From UBA2396 sp038042175 (GTDB lineage: Bacteria > Planctomycetota > Phycisphaerae > Phycisphaerales > UBA1924): 64,000 nucleotides of DNA. The position numbers were made by a program, and so were the translations under genes. Positions 51,097 through 60,285 of this stretch are shown here, piece after piece. The first letter of the stretch is position 1. Each line of letters begins with the position of its first letter. The stretch covers positions 1 to 64,000 of the forward strand of contig CAYHQQ010000006.1 in NCBI GenBank assembly GCA_964358855.1, given 5' to 3'. The notes under the pieces were generated by a model, which saw only the letters and a list, made by a program, of their open reading frames with translations, was not told the DNA's origin and made no database searches.

Positions 51097-52977
51097 CTAT
51101 CGGCCCTTCGGCAGGACCCTCGAATCGCCTCCCAGGGAGGCGTGCTGCTTCTGAAGAAGTTTGACCTGTGAGGCCAGGTCCATCGTCGAACGCCTGGCCG
51201 TCGCGCCCATGTTGAGCCTGGCGAGTCGCAGGCAATCGTCGAAGTGTCCCTGGAGGCGCTCGGGAATGTCGTCGGTGAGGCGCTGGACCTTGGCGGCGAG
51301 TCCGACGGCGGCCTCGGCCGCGTCGGACTGCCCGTTCTCATTGAGCGAGTCGACGATGGAGTGCAGCGCGCAACTCTCGCCCGAAGACGCAGCCGAGAGC
51401 ACAGCCTGTGCGACAGACGAAGCCAAGGGGGAACGATACGCAGCAGGGCTCGTCAATTCCCGGTCGTCGCCCGTCAGACTGGCCGCAAACAAAGGACGGA
51501 GCAAGAGACATCCCAGCAAATGCTCTGCCGGACTTTCCTGGGGTTCGGGGCCCACTTCGCCCTTGGAATCACCCTGTGAGCCTCCCTGATCCTGCTCGAC
51601 CACCGGGGCCGCCCGGGCCACGCGGCGGGAGCCGATCTGCGACCCGATCGAGTCCAGAATCGTCCGTTCATCGACGCCCGCCACGCCCGCGAGCTGCCTC
51701 ACGATCAACCTGCGTTTCACGGGCTCGACGTCGTCCAGACCCAGCTCCCGAAGGCGGGCGATCTCCTCGTTGATCGCCTTGGCCAATGCCGCGGGACCGG
51801 TGCCCTCGAGCTTTCTTCGCACCCGCGCGAAGCGGTACTCCAGAAGGTCGGTCGCCGCGTCAAAGACACTCTGAAGCACCTGGGCCCCGCCCTCACGCTT
51901 GAGCAGCTCATCGGGGTCCTTCGCGTCGGTGTGGGCCCGGAGCGTCGCGATCCGCACGTCCAGGGGCTCGGCGAAGAAGATCTCAACCGCCCGGTCGGCG
52001 GCCCGCTGACCCGCGTCGTCGCCGTCGAACATCAGCACCACCCGCTCGCAGTACCTCGCCAGGATCCGGGCGTGATCGCGCGTGAGGGCCGTTCCCAGCG
52101 TCGCCACCACGTTGGTCACGCCGGCCTGGTGGCAGGCGATGGTGTCGGTGTATCCCTCGGTGATGACAGCGGTCTTGAGGTGCTGGATCGACTTGGCGGC
52201 CTGGTGGAGGCCATAGAGCGTCGCAGACTTGTTGAACAGTCGCGTCTCGGGCGAGTTGATGTACTTGGGCTCATCGGCCTCGTCGATCTTGCGTCCGCCG
52301 AAGGCGACGACGCGCCCGGTGAGATCGAAGATCGGGAACATGAGGCGATTGCGGAACGAGTCGTAGTACCCGTCGCCTCCAGCCCCAGCCTCGCGGGACT
52401 TCAAGAGCCCGGCCTCAAGGAAGGGCTGGGTGTCGAGATTCTTCGAGCGCAGGAGGGCCAAAAGCCCGTCCCATCGCGGCACGCTCACGCCCAGGGCAAA
52501 GTGCTCGACCATCGCGGGCGAGATTCCCCGTTTCTCGATCACGGCCCGACCGGCGGCCCCGTGGTCGGCGCTTCGCAGAAGGGTTCGGAAGAACTCGTTG
52601 GCCGTCGCGCAGGCGTTGACCAGATCGCCGCGGGTTGGGCCCGAGGGCGCCGCTTCGGCCTCGCCCGAAGGCTTTCGCCAAGGCGTGAGTTTGATGCTGG
52701 CCTTCTCGGCGAGGTAGGTGAGGGCCTCGCGGAACTCCATCTTGTGGAACTTCTGGACAAAACGAAAGCAGTTGCCGCTGGCGCCGCAGACAAAGCAGTG
52801 GAAGAATTGCTTCGCCGGCACCACGAACATGGACGGATTTCGGTCGTCGTGGAATGGACAAAGACCGACGAACTCGCGTCCCTTGGGCTTGAGCGCGACG
52901 TGCTCGCCGATCAACCTGACGATGTCGGTCGCCTCACGCACGCGTTCGATATCGTCGCCGCCTTTGCGGAAGGGCAT
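51097..52977 (-). CDS. dnaG: DNA primase
   Basis: 626 residues from ATG at 52977. N-terminal CHC2 zinc domain with Cys40, His43, Cys61, Cys64 (VGLCPFHDDRNPSMF; FFHCFVCGASG). TOPRIM core VITEGYTDTIACHQAG and VVLMFDGDDAGQRAADRAV with acidic metal ligands. Helicase-binding C-terminal region is less conserved. Synthesises RNA primers for replication. rpoD follows. Confidence 0.93.
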   Translation of the reverse strand: MPFRKGGDDIERVREATDIVRLIGEHVALKPKGREFVGLCPFHDDRNPSMFVVPAKQFFHCFVCGASGNCFRFVQKFHKMEFREALTYLAEKASIKLTPWRKPSGEAEAAPSGPTRGDLVNACATANEFFRTLLRSADHGAAGRAVIEKRGISPAMVEHFALGVSVPRWDGLLALLRSKNLDTQPFLEAGLLKSREAGAGGDGYYDSFRNRLMFPIFDLTGRVVAFGGRKIDEADEPKYINSPETRLFNKSATLYGLHQAAKSIQHLKTAVITEGYTDTIACHQAGVTNVVATLGTALTRDHARILARYCERVVLMFDGDDAGQRAADRAVEIFFAEPLDVRIATLRAHTDAKDPDELLKREGGAQVLQSVFDAATDLLEYRFARVRRKLEGTGPAALAKAINEEIARLRELGLDDVEPVKRRLIVRQLAGVAGVDERTILDSIGSQIGSRRVARAAPVVEQDQGGSQGDSKGEVGPEPQESPAEHLLGCLLLRPLFAASLTGDDRELTSPAAYRSPLASSVAQAVLSAASSGESCALHSIVDSLNENGQSDAAEAAVGLAAKVQRLTDDIPERLQGHFDDCLRLARLNMGATARRSTMDLASQVKLLQKQHASLGGDSRVLPKGR

Positions 52978-53412
52978 GCCGGAGTTTAGGGGGTGTGACG
53001 ACACGGGGCTGCCTTGCTCCAGTTGCCGAGCTCTGTCTTCGCCGCGCAAACCGACCAACGCCCCCTCGGGCATCCCTGCTCCGCGGGCACCAGATTCTGG
53101 AGGGTTCCACCTTCCCGCACCTTCGAACGACGGCCGATCGGCCTTAAGAACACACCCTTCCCCCAGGGGCTTTTACCCCAATGGGACCAATTCCAAGAGC
53201 GAGGCTTCGTGGACGCCATGGATCCCTTGGCCCCGGGGCAAAGCCCGCGGCCGACGGATGCTTGAGGCACGAATCCCGCCAATATTCACACTAGCACCGA
53301 TTTGTCACTTCGCCAACCCGGGACCGGCGGTAACTCAAATATGGACGGTGCCGGGAGGCTTTTTCGCCCGTGACCGAGAACAACCTCGACTCGCAGCATT
53401 CGGCGTGCCAGA
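52978..53412. other. 435-bp divergent region upstream of dnaG and acylphosphatase
   Basis: Minus strand shows a plausible promoter, TTGGCG then 17 nt then TAGTGT at about 53285-53315, which could serve dnaG-rpoD with a long leader. The sequence is rich in GC-palindromic pieces (CCGCGG, GGGGCAAAGCCCGCGG), but no known RNA family was recognised. No convincing coding frame. Confidence 0.35.
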
Positions 53413-53688
53413 ATGTCACCCATGCAGCGGGTCCAGCTGACATTTACAGGACGTGTCCAGGGCGTCGGCTTCCGGGCCACCGCCGTTTACATCGCCCGGT
53501 CTCACCCCGTGACGGGCTGGGTCCGAAACGAGCCCGATGGAACGGTCCTGGCCGAGGTGCAGGGAGAGGCTCCGGCGATCAATGCGTTCCTGAGCGCTCT
53601 GCGAACACGCATGGAGCGATTTATCACCCGCGTCGACACGGTTCCTGCAACACCGGTCGAGGGCGACGATGGCTTTCACATTCGGTGA
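53413..53688 (+). CDS. acyP: Acylphosphatase
   Basis: 91 residues, the typical length. Catalytic Arg21 in GRVQGVGFRATAV and Asn39 in GWVRNEPDGTV are both present; LAEVQGE supports the fold. Hydrolyses acyl phosphates in the cytosol. An alternative ATG lies at 53422. Its last 13 bp overlap the end of the convergent ROK gene. Confidence 0.93.
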   Translation: MSPMQRVQLTFTGRVQGVGFRATAVYIARSHPVTGWVRNEPDGTVLAEVQGEAPAINAFLSALRTRMERFITRVDTVPATPVEGDDGFHIR

Positions 53689-54554
53689 AGGGCGTCGGGG
53701 GATGCCAGTCGGGCCGCGCCAGCGGCGGCGTGGTGCTCGTGGTCGGCGACCAGGAGCTGCCAGCCGGGGCGAGCGAGGTTCGTGAGCCCATCGGCGACGA
53801 GTGCGGCGATGTCGTGGCGGAGGTGCGCGATGCCCAGGGCGACGCCGCCCAGGAGTGCCACCACCTGGGGCCGATAGAGAGCGTGCGCGATCCGAAGCGC
53901 CCGCACCAGAGCCCGCACGCTGGGATCGGAGTCCTTGACGCGAGGGAGAGCCGCGTGCAGATTGTCACCAAGGCGCGATCGCAAGGCCGGAGCGCCGATG
54001 TAGGCCTCCAGCGAGCCGCGCCCGCCGTCGCGCCCGATGGGCGCCGGCCCATCGACCGCCGCCGAGACGTCGATCTGGCCCAGGTGTCCCGACGAGAGCC
54101 CCAGGCCCGGCGCCGACACACGCAGCGGCACGGTGTCGTCGAGCACACTGAGGCCCACGCCCGTGCCCAGCGAGACGGCGAGCAGTCTTCCTTTGACGCC
54201 ATGCTCGACGGCGAAATCGAGGGCGGCGGCGTGGGCGTCGGTGAAGACGCCGGAGGGCGCGAGTTCGGGGGCCGCGGTGGAAAGAAAGTCCGTGAGCCTC
54301 ACGCCGACCATGAACGGCAGATTGACGCTCGCCGAGAGCGACCCGGCGTCCTTGTCGTACACGCCGGGGAGGCACAGGCCCACGCGCACCTGGCGACCGG
54401 CGATGGGCGCGAGCATGGAGCGGATGGAGTCGGCGAGCGCTTCGGTGGTGGGCTGGTCGTAGTCGGGCGAGGTGGCGCGCCAGACCACGCGTCCATCGTC
54501 CAGGATGGCGCCCTTGGTCCGCGTGCCGCCGATGTCGAGCCCGAGAGTCTGCAA
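53676..54554 (-). CDS. ROK-family sugar kinase-like protein
   Basis: 292 residues from TTG at 54554, chosen because AGGAG lies 9 nt upstream; an in-frame TTG at 54578 would add 8 residues. Phosphate-1-like LGLDIGGTRTKGAILDDG, then GLCLPGVYDKDAGSL, VFTDAHAAALDFA, and LLAVSLGTGVGLSVLDD. The CxCGxxGCxE zinc motif typical of ROK was not seen. C terminus degenerate. Perhaps a glucokinase-like enzyme. Five bp to 30 bp downstream of mcsB, same strand. Confidence 0.75.
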   Translation of the reverse strand: MQTLGLDIGGTRTKGAILDDGRVVWRATSPDYDQPTTEALADSIRSMLAPIAGRQVRVGLCLPGVYDKDAGSLSASVNLPFMVGVRLTDFLSTAAPELAPSGVFTDAHAAALDFAVEHGVKGRLLAVSLGTGVGLSVLDDTVPLRVSAPGLGLSSGHLGQIDVSAAVDGPAPIGRDGGRGSLEAYIGAPALRSRLGDNLHAALPRVKDSDPSVRALVRALRIAHALYRPQVVALLGGVALGIAHLRHDIAALVADGLTNLARPGWQLLVADHEHHAAAGAARLASPDALHRM

Positions 54555-54582
54555 GGCCGATTGCTCCTGGCGGATCAACAGA

Positions 54583-55695
54583 CTATCGCGAGAGGCGTTC
54601 GCGCAGGAGCGTGGCCCGTGCCTCGCGGCGGGCGTCCTGATCCAGCTCGCGCCCGACGGTGCGCTGCAGGTGGGCAGGCTGCACCAGGAGCATCAGGCCC
54701 GCGACGGTCTTTGAGCTCAGGTGCTTCACGAGCCCCGTGCAAATCCCCAGACGGACGAGGCTCAGGTGCTGCATCGCCTCTTCGGCCGCGATGAGGCGTG
54801 CGCTGGTCAGGAGTCCCAGCGACCTGTAGACCTGATCGTGCAGGGCGAGCGAGCGTTTGGTCAGCAGGGTCTTGCGGGCAAGACGCTCGTACTCGATCAC
54901 CTGGGGGATGATCCGCTCGTGCAGATCGGCCAGGATCATGGCTTCGGTCTTGCCCAGGGTCGTCTGGTTGGAGATCTGGTAGAGATCTCCAACAGCCTCG
55001 GAGCCCTCGCCGTAGAACCCCCGGACCGCGAGGCACATGTCGCCGGCGGCCTTTTTGACTTTCTCGATGTCGCCGGTGATCTTGAGAGCGGGGAGGTGCA
55101 GCATCGCGCTCATCCGCAGCCCGGTCCCCACGTTGGTCGCGCACGCCGTCAGGTAGCCAAGCCTGGGGGAGTACGCGTAGTCGACCGCGGACTCCAGGGC
55201 GTCGTCGATCCCGTCGGCCTGGCGCCACGCCTCGTCGAGCGCGAGCCCGCTGCGGACGACCTGGAGTCGCAGGTGGTCTTCCTCGTTGACCATGATCGAG
55301 ACGCGTTCGACCGGGAGCGAGACGCAGACCCCGCGCGGGTCCTCGCCCACTGTCGCCGCCCGGCCGCGCTGGAGCTGCTTGCTGATGATGTGGCGTTCGA
55401 CCAGGAGGGCCCGGTCGGCCGGTGAGGTCTCATGGATGTTGAGCCAGAGCGTGCGATCGGCGATGCCCGCGACGCGCACCGCCGAGCGGCTGATGTCCAG
55501 AATCTCCTGACGCTGCTCGCTGCTGGCGCGGTTGGCGAAGGGGAACGAGGTCAGGTTGCGGGCCAGACGCACGCGTGAGGAGAGCACCACGTCGGTTTCC
55601 GCCCCCTCCCCGCGGAGCCACTCGACCCCCGACTCGTCGTGCGGGTGGTGGGGGGGATTGGGAGGGGTCGAAGGTTGAGATCCGGGCGGGGGCAT
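54583..55695 (-). CDS. mcsB: Protein-arginine kinase McsB
   Basis: 370 residues from ATG at 55695; an alternative GTG at 55722 would overlap the mcsA stop as GTGA. Phosphagen-kinase-like fold: DVVLSSRVRLARNLTSFPF, ETSPADRALLVERHIISK, IMVNEEDHLRLQVV (NEEDH motif), YLTACATNVGTGLRMSAMLH. Phosphorylates arginines on proteins; in Firmicutes this marks substrates for ClpCP. No ctsR or clpC adjacent here. Follows mcsA. Confidence 0.9.
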   Translation of the reverse strand: MPPPGSQPSTPPNPPHHPHDESGVEWLRGEGAETDVVLSSRVRLARNLTSFPFANRASSEQRQEILDISRSAVRVAGIADRTLWLNIHETSPADRALLVERHIISKQLQRGRAATVGEDPRGVCVSLPVERVSIMVNEEDHLRLQVVRSGLALDEAWRQADGIDDALESAVDYAYSPRLGYLTACATNVGTGLRMSAMLHLPALKITGDIEKVKKAAGDMCLAVRGFYGEGSEAVGDLYQISNQTTLGKTEAMILADLHERIIPQVIEYERLARKTLLTKRSLALHDQVYRSLGLLTSARLIAAEEAMQHLSLVRLGICTGLVKHLSSKTVAGLMLLVQPAHLQRTVGRELDQDARREARATLLRERLSR

Positions 55696-55718
55696 GGGTT
55701 GGTGTCGCGTCGACGGGG

Positions 55719-56255
55719 TCACTCGTCGCCGGCGGCTTGTTCCTGTGTGAGTTTCTGGAGCGCGTCCCTGAGCTGGGCCGCTCGCTCGTACTGCTCGGAC
55801 TTCACCGCATCCTCGAGCTGCTTGCGGATGGTCGCGGCCCGGTGGGCACGCTCCTCGATCAACGCCGCGAGCACGCGACGCTTGCTGGTCTCGGCCTGCC
55901 CGCACAGACGAGTGGGGATCTTGCCGGTGTGCTGGAGTCCCCCCTCGTGGGCCCGCTCGATCAGGGGCAGGAGGCGTGCCTCGAAGGACTCGTAGCAGTT
56001 GGCGCACCCCAGAAGCCCGCCGGTCCGAAAGTCCTCGAACGTCAGCCCGCACGTGGGGCAGGCCGCGGCCTTGGCCTGCCGGGTGCCCGGAGGCTCAACG
56101 ATCATCTTGAGAATCTCGATGGGGTTCTGCGAGCTCTCGCTCGCGATGCCGACCTGCACGGCGCATTGCTCGCAAAGGTGGCGTTCCACCTTCTCGCCCT
56201 CGCGCACCGTGACCTCGTGGACAGTGGCCTCATTGTCGCATTGATCGCACTTCAT
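55719..56255 (-). CDS. mcsA: McsA-like zinc protein with UvrB/C motif
   Basis: 178 residues. N-terminal four-Cys ribbon MKCDQCDNEATVHEV ... LCEQCAV, a second CPTCGLTFEDFR ... GCANCYESF, and a C-terminal UvrB/UvrC-type helix pair (QLEDAVKSEQYERAAQLRDA). McsA activates McsB in known systems. Lies 64 bp or less from mcsB, same direction. Confidence 0.88.
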   Translation of the reverse strand: MKCDQCDNEATVHEVTVREGEKVERHLCEQCAVQVGIASESSQNPIEILKMIVEPPGTRQAKAAACPTCGLTFEDFRTGGLLGCANCYESFEARLLPLIERAHEGGLQHTGKIPTRLCGQAETSKRRVLAALIEERAHRAATIRKQLEDAVKSEQYERAAQLRDALQKLTQEQAAGDE

Positions 56256-56296
56256 CCATGGGCAGGGTATGCCTCGCGCCGCGGGCGCTGGGGTGC

Positions 56297-56335
56297 CGAA
56301 AAACGACGCGGCCCGACCACCTGGCCGGGCCGCGA
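56297..56335 (-). terminator. Intrinsic terminator of rpmB
   Basis: GCGGCCCG (56308-56315) and CGGGCCGC (56326-56333), 10-nt loop. On the minus strand followed by GTCGTTTTTCGG. Separates rpmB from mcsA. Confidence 0.8.
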
Positions 56336-56371
56336 AACTGTTCGATTCTCAAGGCGATGAGGACGGGAGGC

Positions 56372-56662
56372 TCAGCTCGCCGCGGCGGCCTTCTGCTGAC
56401 GGGTGTAGCCGTACTTGCGCTTGAGCGGCTTGATGAGCAGGCCCTGACGGATCGCGGCTGTGGAGACCCGCACCTTCTTGGCGATCTTCACGCCGCCGAC
56501 CTCGATGATGGCGTTGACCTTCTGGAGGTTTGGCTTGAAGGTCCGGGGATTGATGCCCGTGGGCTTGAGGCCGAAGCCGCCCTTGGCAACTGCCTGGCCG
56601 CGCCAGGTGCGCTTTTTCCCGAACGAGGTCTTCTTCCCGGTAAAGTGGCAGGCTGCGCCCAT
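56372..56662 (-). CDS. rpmB: 50S ribosomal protein bL28
   Basis: 96 residues from ATG at 56662 (MGAACHFTGKKTSFGKKRTW). Continues with GGFGLKPTGINPRTFKPNLQ and VRVSTAAIRQGLLIKPLKRK. The start is set by the family N terminus; the frame stays open upstream to 56716. The typical leading CxxTGK pattern is kept as CHFTGK. Confidence 0.93.
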   Translation of the reverse strand: MGAACHFTGKKTSFGKKRTWRGQAVAKGGFGLKPTGINPRTFKPNLQKVNAIIEVGGVKIAKKVRVSTAAIRQGLLIKPLKRKYGYTRQQKAAAAS

Positions 56663-56876
56663 CGAAACAACTCCTGATGCAAGGTAAGGTCGAGAGTATA
56701 GGCCTCCACCATCCATCCGCCAACCGTGCCATCCTCAGGTCGCCGGGATCCGCTCAGGCGAACAAAGGGTGAACCGGGGTCTACGAGCGCCACCCAAAGG
56801 CTTGGCGAGGCGATTGGCCCCGGTGTCAGGGCTGCCCGACTGGCCAAGCCGCCGGGCCGAATCTCCGCGGGCCCGA

Positions 56877-57248
56877 TCATCCCCGATTCACGTCGGGGGG
56901 GTTCGAAAATGGGGGTGGCAAGTTCGCGATGGGCGGGGGCGAGTGAGACCCCTCTCCGTGCAGGTCGTACGCCGAGCCACACTCGGGACAGACTCCGGTT
57001 GCCGGGATCGCCGTCACGCAAAGCCCGCAGAGCGGGCAGGCGATGAGCTGCTCGGCATCCGTGGCGAACTTGGTCCGCCTGGGCTGTGCGCCAAACAAGC
57101 TTCGCACCGAAGAGATCACGAGCATGGCGACAAGCACGAAGGGCGTCAGAATCAGCGCGATACAGGTGAGCAGGAACGCCAGCGTGACCACCATCCAGCC
57201 CAGCCACCCTGGAAGCTTGAACGACCGTGTCGGACGCTCGAACATCAT
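56877..57248 (-). CDS. Small membrane protein with CxxCG...CPECG zinc ribbon
   Basis: 123 residues. One long hydrophobic region at about 12-48 (GWLGWMVVTLAFLLTCIALI then LTPFVLVAMLVISSV, probably two helices), then a zinc ribbon IACPLCGLCVTAIPATGVCPECG. ATGA overlap with the end of hldE, so translated with it. Family unknown but the ribbon is shared with 29769 and 32409. Confidence 0.6.
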   Translation of the reverse strand: MMFERPTRSFKLPGWLGWMVVTLAFLLTCIALILTPFVLVAMLVISSVRSLFGAQPRRTKFATDAEQLIACPLCGLCVTAIPATGVCPECGSAYDLHGEGSHSPPPIANLPPPFSNPPDVNRG

Positions 57249-58750
57249 GAGCCCGCCCCCGCTCGTCCATCCACCCGCTGAAGGCGGTTGATCGTGCTGG
57301 TGGTGCTCTTGCCGGCGACAAGGTCGATCAGCGCCACCCGCCCGCCGTAGCTCTCGACAAAGTCGGCGCCCACGACCCGCTCGCGGGAGTAGTCTCCGCC
57401 CTTGACGAGGATGTCGGGCTTGACGGCCTCGATCAGGTCGGCGGGCGTGTCGGAATCGAACAGTGTGACCGCTCCCACGCTCCCGATGCTTCCCACGACA
57501 CGAGCCCGGTCGGCCTCGGCGTTGATCGGGCGACCGGGTTTGAGGCGCCTGGTCGAGGCGTCGGAGTTGAGGCCGACGACCAGAAAGTCCCCGAGCTTTG
57601 CGGCCTCTTCGAGGAGCGTCACGTGCCCGGTGTGGATGATGTCGAAGACGCCGTTGGTGAACACGATCTTCTTCCCAAGGCGGCGCCTGGCCTCGACCTC
57701 GATGCGGAGTTGCTCGATGGTGCGGATCTTCCCGGCGAGCTCGCCGGCCTGCTCGAGCAGGAAGTGGTGGATGCGGTCGAGCGGGATGGGCTGGACGCCG
57801 AAGACCTCGACCTCAAGGCCGGCGGCCGCGTTGGCGAAGCGCACCGAGTCGTTCCAGCCCAGGGCGTTGGCCCGCGCCGCCGCCAAGGCCGCCAGAAACA
57901 TGTCGCCCGCGCCGGTGACGTCGTAAACCTCGCGGGCCACGGTTGGGAGGGCGACGGGCAGGCCGTCGCGTTCCAGGAGCATCGCACCGTGGCGGTCGAG
58001 AGTCAGCACGACGGCGTCGAGGTCCAGTGAGCTGAGCAGGGCGTGGGCGACGCGGGCGTTGTGATCGGCGTCGGAGGAGTCGTGGGCGGTGCGGAGCCCC
58101 GTTGCGGTCTCGGCCTCGGTGCGGTTGGGGGTGATGACCGTCGCCCCGCGATACTTGCTGTAGTCCTCGAGGCGTGCGGGATCGACGAGCACGGGCTTGC
58201 CCGCCTCGCGGGCCGCTCTGATGACGCCCTGGCAGAGCTCTTCGGTGCAGACGCCCTTGTTGTAATCCTCGATGCACACGACGTCGACCTGCCCGACCTG
58301 TGCGCGGAACGCGGAGAGGAGCCTGGCGGCGGCCTCTCGAGGCAGCGGCTCGGAGGATTCGTAGTCCACGCGGAACATTTTCTGCGGGTGGCGGCTCTGC
58401 GCGAGGCCGATGAGATTCTGCTTGACGGTGGTGGGACGCGTGCGGTCCTCGATCAGCGAGCCGCAGGAAACTCCCTCGCCCTCGAGCGATTGGCGCAGCA
58501 GCAGCGCCGACGGATCGGAACCCGCGACGCCGACGGCTTCGGCCGCGCCCTTGAGGGCGACCAGGTCGAGGCAGACGTTGGCGGCGCCGCCCGGGCGGTT
58601 CTCGCTCCGCACGACGTTGAGGATCGGCACGGGTGCGTCGGCGCTGAGGCGCTCGGCGTTGCCGTAGACGTGCTGGTCCAGCATGAAATCGCCCACCACA
58701 AGGGCGGAAAAGGGCTTCCAGCTGCCGAGGCTTTCGATCAGTCGGTCCAT
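57245..58750 (-). CDS. hldE: Bifunctional heptose 7-phosphate kinase / heptose 1-phosphate adenylyltransferase
   Basis: 501 residues from ATG at 58750 (a TTG at 58759 would add three residues). N-terminal PfkB-type kinase: ALVVGDFMLDQHVYG, GGAANVCLDLVALKG and VTGAGDMFLAALAAAR. C-terminal cytidylyltransferase-fold domain: VFTNGVFDIIHTGHVTLLEE and VGLNSDASTRRLKPG. Makes ADP-heptose precursor for LPS inner core. The window thus implies heptose-containing LPS. Confidence 0.94.
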   Translation of the reverse strand: MDRLIESLGSWKPFSALVVGDFMLDQHVYGNAERLSADAPVPILNVVRSENRPGGAANVCLDLVALKGAAEAVGVAGSDPSALLLRQSLEGEGVSCGSLIEDRTRPTTVKQNLIGLAQSRHPQKMFRVDYESSEPLPREAAARLLSAFRAQVGQVDVVCIEDYNKGVCTEELCQGVIRAAREAGKPVLVDPARLEDYSKYRGATVITPNRTEAETATGLRTAHDSSDADHNARVAHALLSSLDLDAVVLTLDRHGAMLLERDGLPVALPTVAREVYDVTGAGDMFLAALAAARANALGWNDSVRFANAAAGLEVEVFGVQPIPLDRIHHFLLEQAGELAGKIRTIEQLRIEVEARRRLGKKIVFTNGVFDIIHTGHVTLLEEAAKLGDFLVVGLNSDASTRRLKPGRPINAEADRARVVGSIGSVGAVTLFDSDTPADLIEAVKPDILVKGGDYSRERVVGADFVESYGGRVALIDLVAGKSTTSTINRLQRVDGRAGAGS

Positions 58751-58787
58751 GGACCCCAACGATAGGGGACTCCCCGCCCGCTCGCGC

Positions 58788-59864
58788 TTACTTGGACTTT
58801 CGCCAGGACTTGATCGTTCCGACCACCAGGTCGCTCAGGGCCTGTTCGCCCTGGCTGAAGCTCAGCGCCAGTCGCGGGCGGAGGACCGGGCAGGGCCAGG
58901 TGTTGGCGGGCAGGTCGCGGAGCTTGGACCAGTCCTTCTCGGTCACCACGATCACGTCGGCCTTGGCGTCCCTTGCGCCCTGGGCGAATTTCTTCACCGC
59001 CGATGCGCCGAACGGGTCGTGGTCGGGCAGAACGAGCGCATGCACGATCTCGCCCAGCGTTCGCACCGCCGCCAGCAGCGGCGCGGGGTTTCCGATCGCG
59101 CACGCCACCGCCACTCGCTTGCCGCGGAGCACATCGGGCGACATGTTTCGTTCGCTGGCGGGTCCATCGCCCGACACGAGCGTTCGCCACACGTGACGGC
59201 ACATCGCCAGGGGCGGCTTGCCGTGCACTCCCCGGATCTCCTCGGCCAGGCCCGCGAGTTGCTCACGGCTCACGCCCTGGGCGTGGGTGATGACGACAGC
59301 GTGCGCCCTCTTGAGGCCGGTCACGGGCTCGCGCAGGAGTCCCGCGGGCAGCTGCCGGTCCGCGAAGGGGCTGCGCGTCGCGTCGATCAGGACGATGTCC
59401 AGATCGCGAAAGAGCTGGCGGTGCTGGAAGCCGTCGTCGAGCAGCACGCAATTCACGTCGTGGCCGCGGCGGGTCGTGAACATCTCCTTGAGCTCGGCCG
59501 CTCGGTCCTTTCCCACAGCCAGGGGCACGAGCGGGAGGGCGCGGGAGTACTCCTGGGCCTCGTCGGACATCGCGGGATTGCCGCCGGGGGCCTTGTAGCC
59601 GCGCATAGCGATCGCCGGATTGAGCTTTGCTTCCTTGAGCACGCCCACGAGATGGATCACCATCGGGGTCTTGCCCGTGCCGCCCGCCGACAGGTTGCCG
59701 ATGCTCACCACGGGCCGGTCGAGCTTCTTGCCCGCGTTCACGTCGTACCACCCGTTGCGAATCGCCGTCACCCGCTCGTAAGCCCAGGCGAGCCCTTTGC
59801 CGACAGCTCCGGGCACCGGAGTGCGTTCAGGAGCGGGCGGCGTCGGAGTCGGTGTCGTGTGCAT
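58788..59864 (-). CDS. lpxK: Tetraacyldisaccharide 4'-kinase
   Basis: 358 residues. Walker A VVSIGNLSAGGTGKTPMVI near residue 55, AIAMRGYKAPGG, VLLDDGFQHRQLFRD and VFTDKD-like VVTEKDWSKLRDL. Phosphorylates lipid A precursor. Its 5' end overlaps the upstream gene by 38 bp. Part of a minus-strand run (maf, membrane protein, lpxK, hldE). Confidence 0.93.
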   Translation of the reverse strand: MHTTPTPTPPAPERTPVPGAVGKGLAWAYERVTAIRNGWYDVNAGKKLDRPVVSIGNLSAGGTGKTPMVIHLVGVLKEAKLNPAIAMRGYKAPGGNPAMSDEAQEYSRALPLVPLAVGKDRAAELKEMFTTRRGHDVNCVLLDDGFQHRQLFRDLDIVLIDATRSPFADRQLPAGLLREPVTGLKRAHAVVITHAQGVSREQLAGLAEEIRGVHGKPPLAMCRHVWRTLVSGDGPASERNMSPDVLRGKRVAVACAIGNPAPLLAAVRTLGEIVHALVLPDHDPFGASAVKKFAQGARDAKADVIVVTEKDWSKLRDLPANTWPCPVLRPRLALSFSQGEQALSDLVVGTIKSWRKSK

Positions 59865-60285
59865 GGTGCGCGGAAGGCCGGGGGTGCGAGGCGTTTGCCG
59901 TGACGACCACCCGCGGTCGGGTCAGGCTGGCGTGGAATTCCTTGAACTGCGAGAGGGTTCGATGGCGTGCCGCGGCTGTCAGACGGATGGTATTGAGCAT
60001 ATCCACGACAGCCACCGTGATGACAAGCCCGATGAGGCCCGCCACGCCGGTCCACACGAGCACGAATTCCCTGGGGTCGGTGTCGCGCAGCACGCCGAAC
60101 GCGTACGCGGTGAGCGGGAGCGTCAGCACCATGAGCCACGCGTTGGCAATGCGGATGCGCCGGCGGCTCTCGGGCATCTCCGAGCGTCGCGTCGTCATCA
60201 TGTGCCCGCCCACCGCGAGCATGAGCGCCCCGGCGACCGGGGCCACGAGCCAGATGGGAAGGATTGGTGTGTCGGTGATGCTCAT
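59827..60285 (-). CDS. Small membrane protein, unknown
   Basis: 152 residues. Three hydrophobic segments at about 10-28 (IWLVAPVAGALMLAVGG), 48-66 (AWLMVLTLPLTAYAFGVL) and 75-97 (VLVWTGVAGLIGLVITVAVV). The C-terminal 50 residues are polar and His-rich. ATGA overlap with maf and overlap with lpxK suggest a coupled operon. No known family. Confidence 0.6.
   Translation of the reverse strand: MSITDTPILPIWLVAPVAGALMLAVGGHMMTTRRSEMPESRRRIRIANAWLMVLTLPLTAYAFGVLRDTDPREFVLVWTGVAGLIGLVITVAVVDMLNTIRLTAAARHRTLSQFKEFHASLTRPRVVVTANASHPRPSAHHAHDTDSDAARS

Noticed and set aside
52978..53412. Considered 6S RNA, SRP RNA or RNase P RNA upstream of dnaG
   Set aside because: Diagnostic conserved cores (for example GAGGAAAGTCC for RNase P, or the SRP domain IV loop) were not found on either strand.
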